From Aplectana chamaeleonis (Eukaryota > Nematoda > Chromadorea > Rhabditida > Cosmocercidae): DNA of 64,000 nucleotides. A model generated the notes under the pieces. The model was not told the DNA's origin, searched no databases, and saw only the letters and a program-made list of their open reading frames with translations. A program made the position numbers and the translations under genes. The DNA lies in NCBI GenBank assembly GCA_029168955.1, contig JAPDOI010000010.1:407501-471500 (forward strand), read 5' to 3'. Every line of letters starts with the position of its first letter. Positions within the stretch are counted from its first letter, which is position 1. Below are positions 57,079 to 64,000 of this stretch, one piece after another.

Positions 57079-57777
57079 CTACTGGGCACCTTCAAAATAA
57101 AGCCGTATCATCATCTCGACATTTTAAATGCTATGCACACAGAAACAAGGTATGAAAGAGAAATCTTTGAGTCAAGCTACTAAGAAACTTATGGCTAAGA
57201 AGGTCTCTATCCACAAATTGCTTATCACAAACATTCATTTGGACAACTTGATATTAAGTTAATAGCGTTCAGTGAATTATGCTGAAACTGGCTAACAGAG
57301 AGACACGCTATTAGAAATAAGTACCTGGGGCTGCCTTCACTTGAATCCCGGCGTCGAGTATTTGACTTATTCATGGTTTACAAGCCTTTGTACCCATCAG
57401 CCGCCTTCCGTCCAAAAAAATTTTTTTCCAGAAGATCACGTTGTCTAGACCGAAAACCACAATTCGCGCGAAATCGTTTACCTTCAGAGCAAGCAGCGCC
57501 TTACTCAAAGCCACGAAAAGTACTCCAGCCACTAGTATGACTTATGCTCAGTTCAAGCGTATGATGTCCAAATTTCTTCACTGCTACGAGTAATCCTGGT
57601 TTTTTCTCTTGTTATCGACTGCACACTTCTAATTTTCTCATAGAATTTCTTCTTGCTTGCTAGCCGTAACTTTCTTAGCAGTTTGACTCGAAGATTTCTC
57701 TTTCATACTGTGTTTCGGTGTGAATAGTATTTAAAATGACAAGACGATGATACGCCTTTATTTTGAAGGTACCCAGT
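57079..57777. mobile_element. Inner inverted-repeat element carrying a LINE fragment
   Basis: Left end ACTGGGCACCTTCAAAATAA, right end TTATTTTGAAGGTACCCAGT; the arms extend about 100 bp (GTATCATCATCTCGACATTT, GAAAGAGAAATCTTTGAGTC). The interior includes LINE-derived coding sequence at about 57328-57540. Confidence 0.65.
57328..57540 (+). pseudogene. LINE C-terminal fragment
   Basis: One frame reads NKYLGLPSLESRRRVFDLFM, then VYKPLYPSAAFRPKKFFSRR. This matches the end of CR1/Jockey ORF2 proteins (pattern LGL-SLE-RR-RFDL---YKI), as in the LINE of this window (LGLTTLEHRRRRFDMIMMYK). It is a short fragment from a different LINE, carried within an inverted-repeat element. Confidence 0.6.
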
Positions 57778-58231
57778 GCTGTCTAGAAGCGAATCCCTCC
57801 ACACTATACACAATACGTGCAAATTACCATATTTGAATGGTGCTTTGCTGAGGGACGGAACCGCCGTGGCGAGAAAGCGCGCTCTAATGCTGCGTCGTGC
57901 CGCAAGCGCGCGCCTTTTAAGGAAGCGACATCATGTAGCTTTACGTAACATCGATGAGCACGCTGAAGTTCTAAGTTGTTCGAGAACTTCCAATAGTTTT
58001 CTTTATCATAACATTCTTGACCCCTTAGAAATGTCAAAACTGCAAAAAAATCTTTTAGAGGCTATCTGTAAACCAAATTTTGCTCCTTCCATGAACTTTC
58101 AAAAATGAATCAATAAATGATAGGGTAAACACTATGAATAGCGGCTTGTCGATTCCAAATAGGCTTCGCTGCCGAGACGTTTTGTAGGGCAGAGATGACC
58201 GAAGATGCAAAATCACAACATTTGCAGTTAT

Positions 58232-58834
58232 CAATAATCTCATGCAATCGCCGCATTCAATGCGTGTCTAATATTCATTCAACTCGAAGACAAGGTGGTT
58301 TCGAGAACAGTCAGAGAACGTGCTGCTAGGGGAGCACGTGCTCCTATTGTATCTCAAATTACAGCCAATGCCCCAACAAAAAAGCCATCCAATGCGAGCA
58401 TGATATACATTCAACTAGATGACGAAACGCTTTTCCAAAAAAGGAAGGTATACGATGCACTCCTAGGTCGGAACTGAGAGGTTGCCAGCTTCGCCGGTTC
58501 AATTACCCAAGTTTGCGGTACTTTACCCGCCCGGCCGCTGGAGGCCTCGTCCAATCGCTGACGGCCCCAAATGTTGCTCGGTGAGCTGGCCGCGTCGCAC
58601 GTCGATGTGCCAGCCGCGTCGCGTCTGTGTGCTGCTGCGAAATCGCTGGACAACCTTGCAGCACGTACTCCTGCGAATGAATTTTGCGGCACATGCTCCT
58701 GTTATGAAAATTTGCAGCACGTGCTGCTCTTTGGAGCACATGCCCCTGCTATAGAGCCTTTCGATGATTGTGGTCACTCGAGTTGAATGCTTATTCGACA
58801 CGCATTTAATGCGGTGGTTTTCTGAGATCATGTT
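58232..58834. mobile_element. Inverted-repeat element containing an SL1-like sequence
   Basis: The left arm (ATCTCATGCAATCGCCGCAT, CAATGCGTGTCTAATATTC, ATTCAACTCGA) is matched inverted by the right arm (TCGAGTTGAATGCTTATTC, GACACGCATTTAATGCGG, GAGATCAT). The interior has short repeats of the type GCAGCACGTGCTCCT near 58.33 and 58.66-58.75 kb, and a GC-rich centre with the SL1-like sequence. No transposase. Confidence 0.65.
58496..58517 (+). ncRNA. SL1-like leader sequence, second copy
   Basis: 20 of 22 positions match the conserved nematode SL1 leader, again with exact AATTACCCAAGTTTG and the same T-to-C change at position 5 as in the copy at 7258. It is followed by the same donor-like GGTACTT. 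Downstream stems and an Sm-like site are not clear here, so this is probably a fossil or a partial copy within the surrounding inverted-repeat element. Confidence 0.4.
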
Positions 58835-59349
58835 CCGTCACGATTTTCCGCGACAGCTACATATTACGTAGGCCTCACAAAGGAGGGCTGCACACATAAG
58901 ATGGAGTTTCGAGATGCAACTTTAATATGTTCTAGGGGGAGGACAGAAATCCAATATTTCATACTCAGATTCGGCTAAATGCCTCGGAGATTCACAAGAG
59001 ATTTCTAAAAGTGGGCATTCCCATAGCTTTGGCGAGAGAAAAGGGGTGGACCAATGAAAATTTTTTAGGGCGTTCAAAAAAAATTGTCTCGTATTGAGCT
59101 GAAAACTTGTTTCTGTGGGTTGTTTTGAGTACTGATTACGAATACGAAGCTCATTTGTCAATATTTTAAAATTTCCATCTGATTTGGTCCGAAGCTTCGA
59201 AATGGTGAAACATCTCTTGGCCAAACGCGACTTTTGACGATTTCGAGAATGAAGAAACAATTTGCCTCAAAACTTGTACATAGAGGTTACTCGGGCTGCC
59301 CAACACAAATCTGCAACCTAATTGTCGATTTTCGATGAAACGGTGGGTA

Positions 59350-59560
59350 CAGTGCGTTCAGAAATGATAGGCTCACCCTTCATAATCAAGGTTTTCAAAA
59401 CGCTTTACAGTTTGGCGATCCATACTGTTTACCATTGAATTCAGCAGTGCAAAAAACTCGTGCTTACTCAATCTTTTTAATACTCCACTATTTTCAACAA
59501 TTTAAAAGTAAGTTTTCGGATTTTTCACCGTTCAGAAATGATAGGCTCACCCTGCGAAAA
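59350..59560 (+). repeat. Tc3-like left terminal inverted repeat
   Basis: The outer transposase-site-like word lies at 59357-59377 and the inner one at about 59532-59552. It pairs with 60670-60876 at about 85-90% identity by eye. Confidence 0.85.
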
Positions 59561-59599
59561 CAAATATTTATTGAACAAAACGTGAACAAACAATAATAT

Positions 59600-60614
59600 C
59601 TAGTATAATATAGGTCTACCACGGTTAGGAATTGTCTCAAAAATTCTCTTATGCATATAAAGGATCAAATTTTATATGACATTCCTATCAAGGTTGGTCC
59701 AGGCTTCGAGAACAGCAGCTTTAAGCTTATCTACACTGCCATACTGCTTGTTGTTCGCATAAACCTGGCGCACAATTATGCCCAAGATATTCTCAATGGG
59801 GTTGCAATCAGGGCTGCACGCAGGCCATTCCATGAAACGAAATCGCTGCTGCTCCAAGCAGGATTTTGTAGACCTTGACACATGTACTGCAGCGTTATCC
59901 TGCTGGAAAGTGAAAATCTGACGTCGTATTCCATAAAAGAACGGCAGTTGATGTGTTCTCAGAGTTTCCTGGTATTCCTCCGAGTTCATCCGACAGGAAG
60001 TGATGTCATCTCCAAGACACCTTCGCTGCTCCCCAACACATCAACGAGCCGCCACCAAAGTTCCTTCTGCTATAGATCAACGGATCTTTGCGGAGATCCT
60101 GCCAGTAGTACACTGAATATTTTCTCGTCGGAGGAAATAACCTGAACAATTTTAGGCTCATTTTCAAGTTTCATTAGCTTATGAGAGATCGCCTTACCTT
60201 TGCCCAGTCGGTTGCCATGTTCTTTCTTGCCAATTCCAGTCGAGCTTCTTTATAGTTGGCGGACATTGACGGGACCTTCTCCATACCTTGGCGTACGATG
60301 TTGTAATTGCTGTTCAAGGTGTTCCAGACAGTTGTTTTCGAAACATCAAGCAACAACTCAGACCTGACTTGATTCAGCGATAGTGTGCTGTTGGAACATG
60401 GGCGAGTGATCCTTCGGGCATCCTGACTGGTGACCTTCTAAGGGCGTCCGGTAAACTTCGCCTTTCCATTAGGAGCCGGATCTCTGTTTCACTGCCCAAC
60501 ACAGTGTTGCGAACGTCCGATTTGGGCCGCTATTCTGTGCTGACTCAGTCCAACAGAGGAGAGAGCACGAATCTGGGCTTCTTCAGAAGTAGTAAGAGCA
60601 GTACCACGTCCCAT
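59600..60614 (-). pseudogene. Tc3-like transposase, broken
   Basis: Start ATG at 60612-60614: MGRGTALTTSEEAQIRALSS, then an N-terminal helix-turn-helix (GLSQHRIAAQIGRSQHCV) and a second DNA-binding region (LSLNQVRSELLLDVSKTTVW). WAK is followed by a likely 56-bp intron (60142-60197, GTAAGG...TTCAG), then SSDEKIFSV (first catalytic D), YYWQDLRKDPLIYSRRN, NFGGGSLMCWGA, QQDNAAVHVSRST (second D) and PDCNPIENILGIIV (catalytic E), ending IFETIPNRGRPILY. Lesions: stops after CVGQ and TGRP, frameshifts near 60110 and 60020, and a stop after LDRNVI. It cannot make a working transposase. Confidence 0.85.
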
Positions 60615-60669
60615 ACTAGCATAATGGCCTTGTAACGAGAAATTTTTCGAAGCCAGAAATTTGAGTTCT

Positions 60670-60876
60670 TACAGGGTGAGCCTGTCATTTCTGAATGGTG
60701 AAAAATCCGAAAAATTATCTTAAAATTGTTCAAAATCGGGGAGTATTCCTAAGATTGAGTATGCACAAGTTTTTTGCACTGCTGAATTCAATAGTGAACG
60801 GTATGGATTGCCAAACTGTGAAGCGTTCTAGAAACCTCGGTTTTCAAGGGCGAGTCTATCATTTCTGAACGCACTG
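60670..60876 (-). repeat. Tc3-like right terminal inverted repeat
   Basis: Reverse complement of the left end, with GGTGAGCCTGTCATTTCTGA at 60676 (inner) and GCGAGTCTATCATTTCTGAA at 60850 (outer). Confidence 0.85.
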
Positions 60877-61330
60877 TATACAGTAGCTCGGTCAGAGTCT
60901 CAGATTTGACTCTAAATTTCACTGTGGGTTCTATTTGGAACGGTGGACACGAATTTGAGGTCTATTTTTCGATTTTCAAAGTTTTAAGGAAAGTAACGCC
61001 TGCTAAAAGGCATTACGCCCACCGTAACCTTCAGTAACAGTAAGTCTGGCGAGGAATAAACCCTTGATTCGGATTCAGCGCCCTTAATAACCTCCAGATG
61101 AGAATGTTGAGCCGAACCCAAACTTTTTTCTTAACGCCCCGATAATTCCCTGATCTGGCACCCTTACCTTTTTGTGAAGCAATGAAAATGCTACTTTTGC
61201 AACCCTCGCAGCCAATTAGCCAATTTCAACCCGGGTCATTTGAATACTATCACAGACCTACAGCAATGACAACAAGGTTTTCCAAATCGCCACCGGAACC
61301 TGGCAAGCCTCCCTTGTCAGTGGGTTCAAA

Positions 61331-62111
61331 TCTTCCATCAGTTGTTTTACGGAGCTTGACTCCAACTGTGGACAGAGATATACACAAAAGTCTAATCTCA
61401 GCGAATTAAATTTGAAATGATTTTTCTTACGAATAAAATAAAAACAAATTTTTTGTGCTCCAGGAAATCCCCAACTAGCTCTCATTCGAAACGGAAAATT
61501 CGTTTGCTCTTGGAAACTCTTCGACTGCACCAGGTGCTTCTAATCCTAAGCCTCTCCATGATGAAGAACTCCGTCAAAGGGAGCCATATTATGTGTGTCT
61601 ACCGTACTCCTAATTATGCGGTGCGTCGGATACGGTAGCACTCGGATTCAGATAATACGAGTTTGGACAAGACTACTCGAAAGTCCTATTCCTGGCAAAA
61701 AAACTGGAAATGCGCACAAACACTGATCTCTTCTCCTACACAACATACATACTTCTTGTTCTATGCTAACAATTATTTAAAAACAAAACTGACTCGACAG
61801 CAATAAAAAACAGGAATAGCAGAATGAAAGGTGTTCTTTCTCGTTCAAAATCTGACTTCTAAATTTTCTAAACTTAATTAGCTGTTAAACCTTCAATGAC
61901 TTTCTCTAGAAAAACAATCACAAACTCGACCAAGAAAAAAAATTGAAAGAATAGCACTTTTTATTCATGCGCAGGGAAAATCTCAAACATACAACAGTAG
62001 CCCTTACTTCAAACGAAGATATTTTCTTTCTGCAAATTTCCATTTCTGGAAACAATCCCAGATACTGACTGATTCTGAGTACCAATAAAAAATTTAAAGA
62101 TTTAGAGGCCA
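61331..62111. other. Unassigned stretch
   Basis: No gene. Frames of 64-90 codons on both strands, without domains. Confidence 0.4.
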
Positions 62112-63449
62112 ACTAGGGAACCTCGCGTAGTGTAAATCAGAAAGGTGATAAATGTTTTCTAGTCAACTCTAGCACACCATTTTCGAATCTGATTTCGGAT
62201 TTTGCAACGGACATCTGCGAAAAAAGTTACAGCCGGTCCAAATTCGTCATTCGCGCCTCTTTTCTATCAAAAACTTGCATTAGTGTTTGCGAAATCCTGA
62301 AACAGACCTCACGCTCGTGTTGATCGCCAAAAACTACCACCCTGAGCAAATTTAGGCTGATGGCACATTTTCCAAACTTTGCACAGACTGATAGCGTTTT
62401 GGACTTGTGCGGATTTTTGGTTGGGCGCCTATTTAGTGGGCTTATACGGGCCAAATTCCGGTCCGCAGTTGGGTCTCGACACGCTCTGCGGCCGCACGCT
62501 CCCGAGTCAGGAGAGCTTCTAGCGCCGCAGCTGCCGACCTGCTGCCTATAGGTGGGTTTGTGAAACTGGAAACTAAGGCGAGTTGGAGAAAACTGTATAA
62601 AAAAGCCACATCGAGTCGGCTTTGGCGCTGGAAACCCGACTGACTTGAGCGCGTGCGGCCGCAACTGCGAACCGGAATTTGGCCCAGATAAGCACAGTAT
62701 ACCTCTAAAAGTGTTACAAAAAAAATGTTGCAGATTTCACACAAAATCCTTCCAGATTGTTATTGAGGGCGCTGGTCACGAATCTGGAGTTTATTTGACG
62801 ATTTTCCGAGCTTTTCGACTTGATTCGTTCAAAGCTTCCCATCGGGAGGAAAATTTTATGGCAAATCGCGACGTTTACCGATTTCAGCAGTGCTTTGATA
62901 GATATGGCTCAAATTGTTGCTCTGGGGGTTATTTGCAGTGCTAAACACGAATCTGCAATCCGTCGATCGATTTCTCATATATTACGGTAATTTACGGTGG
63001 GTATACGGTAGCTTGGTCAAAGTCTCAGATTTGGCCCAAAACTTCTCTGTGGGTGTTATTTACGACGCAGAACACGAATTCGAGGTCCGTTTTTTTTTAT
63101 TTTCAAAGTTTTAAAGTAAGTAACGCCTGCTTAAAGGTATTATGCCCACCGTAACCTACAGTAACCATAAGTCTAGCGACAAACGGACCCCAGATTCGCG
63201 CTCATCGCCCTGAATAACCCCCAGCTGAAAGTTCTGAGCCAAATCCGAATTTTTTTTCAGACATCGTGAAAATTGGCTGATGGGGTACCCTTACCTTTTC
63301 ACAAAGCTTCAAAGATGCTTATAGCTTCGTTCAGAGGTGTCCGTTGCAAAATCCGATGTCAGATTCGGAGACAGCGGACAAGAGTCGACTAGAAAACATT
63401 CATCATCTTTGAAATGGTGGGGTGGGCCATGCGATGTTCCCTAGTGTGC
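62112..63449 (+). mobile_element. Harbinger-like element, diverged end type
   Basis: Ends ACTAGGGAACCTCGCGTAGT and, inverted, ACTAGGGAACATCGCATGGC. The second inverted segment (CGAATCTGATTTCGGATTTTGC) pairs with GCAAAATCCGATGTCAGATTC near 63350. The interior has the usual modules (GTTATTGAGGGCGCTGGTCAC, TTACGGTGGGTATACGGTAG). It carries a further TA-flanked element. Confidence 0.7.
62436..62697. mobile_element. TA-flanked MITE inside the Harbinger-like element
   Basis: A 262-bp element with ends GGGCTTATACGGGCCAAATT and, inverted, GTGCTTATCTGGGCCAAATT. The arms continue through CCGGT(C/T)CGCAGTTG and a GCGGCCGCACGC word on each side. TA flanks both sides (62434-62435 and 62698-62699). Confidence 0.65.
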
Positions 63450-64000
63450 TTTAAAATCTGTTAAAGCCGAAATCTGCTAATTCGAAAAGAACTAGTCAAC
63501 TCAATTCAAAAACGCAATCTTGGTTTGGTTATCATTACCCTCAGTTCTCCAGTTGAGATTTCACTTGAGGATGAACAGCAAAAATGGAAGAAATTTGTAA
63601 AATTGTCATTTTCCTATCGGCAAATTGTTAGAAAAGTGACTCTTATGTAAGAAGAAGTTTATGCATTTTGCGGAAAATTTTTGTTGCAGAACGATCTCAG
63701 AGGATAATGAGTAGTATATGCGCGTGGTAAGTACGATGAAACATCGAAAAAATCACTCATTACAATACTCGAACGCCAGCCTCATTTGGACACAAGAGTC
63801 ATGGAATGGCTTTCATACATTCGCTAGATGGCATTTTTAATGCTGATTCCAAATCTGATTTCCATTTTTAAAGTGGACCACCTTGAAGCGAGTTATTTAA
63901 AAGCGGCGTCAAACGGTACGCTCCATCACTTTAGTGTGCTCAATGACCATCGGATACTGGCGGTGTTATAGAAAATAGCATTCTATGGTTAGGTTCGTGG
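63450..64000. other. Unassigned end of window
   Basis: No gene. The words AAAGTGGACCACCTTGAAGC and GAGTTAT at 63870-63895 resemble 14690-14715 and the edge of the large inverted repeat (52906-52920), indicating a shared small repeat. Confidence 0.4.

Larger units (their letters stand above)
56516..57955. mobile_element. Inverted-repeat element with about 190-bp ends, nested
   Basis: The left arm (ATGTTACGTAAAGCTACATG, CGCGCGCTC, CAAATAAGGTAATTTG, GTGTATAGTG; 56519-56702) is matched inverted by 57772-57952. Between them lies a second, inner inverted-repeat element. The outer ends were not matched to a target duplication. Confidence 0.65.
59350..60876 (-). mobile_element. Tc3-like transposon, nearly complete
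   Basis: A 1527-bp element with about 205-bp inverted ends starting CAGTGCGTTCAGAAATGATA. TA flanks both sides (59348-59349 and 60877-60878), and removing the element restores CGGTGGGTATACxGTAG, the family sequence found in many copies here. The word TTCAGAAATGATAGGCTCACC occurs at the tip and again about 180 bp inside each end, as Tc3 has two transposase-binding sites per end. The coding strand is minus. Confidence 0.9.
58970..61330 (+). repeat. Harbinger-like repeat, subfamily 2, split by Tc3-like element
   Basis: Left part to 59349 and right part from 60877 carry the family modules (GTTGTTTTGAGTACTGATTAC; GTTCTATTTGGAACGGTGGA, each shown at the limit) and share the subfamily 2 tail with 15.98 kb. 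The family word CGGTGGGTATAC is split exactly at the transposon. Confidence 0.6.

Overview
The window looks like a gene-poor, transposon-dense stretch of a nematode nuclear genome, about 40-45% GC by eye. The evidence for a nematode is a pair of sequences nearly identical to the nematode spliced leader SL1, a Tc3-like transposon with an apparent short intron, RTE- and CR1/Jockey-type LINE remnants, mariner and Tc1 remnants, and many non-autonomous (MITE) families. A strongylid or hookworm-like clade V nematode is my best guess, but this is inference. I found no convincing intact host protein-coding gene, no tRNA or rRNA gene, and no CRISPR array.

Layout. 0-5 kb: mostly unassigned unique or old repeat sequence. 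5-19 kb: alternating copies of a ~1.1-1.4 kb repeat with PIF/Harbinger-like features, TTAA-flanked MITEs, a TA-flanked hairpin MITE, a GC-rich element with a 20-bp minisatellite, and an SL1-like RNA candidate at 7.26 kb. 20-32 kb: chains of TTAA MITEs joined end to end through single TTAA sites, then an RTE LINE remnant with one TTAA MITE inside it and another at its 3' end. 33-37 kb: a mariner remnant directly abutting a 5'-truncated LINE with endonuclease and reverse transcriptase domains, then a fold-back element. 38-48 kb: two tandem copies of a GC-rich MITE, a small minisatellite, an unrecognised open region at 40 kb, and a Tc1-like transposase fragment. 48.7-53 kb: a large inverted repeat whose left arm carries a Harbinger-like element that itself carries a hairpin MITE. 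53-54 kb: a long (AAGT)n microsatellite and a third GC-rich MITE with a hairpin MITE inside. 56-64 kb: more nested inverted-repeat elements, a second SL1-like sequence inside one of them, an almost complete Tc3-like transposon, and a final Harbinger-like copy.

How the parts relate. Several insertions can be dated relative to each other because an empty paralogous site lies in the same window. The Tc3-like element (TA), a hairpin MITE (TA), the Harbinger-like element (TAA) and the hairpin inside the GC-rich MITE (TA) can all be removed on paper to restore a sequence found elsewhere here. All autonomous coding sequences carry stops or frameshifts, so I read the region as a graveyard. The SL1-like candidates are the only sequences that suggest a possible non-transposon function.
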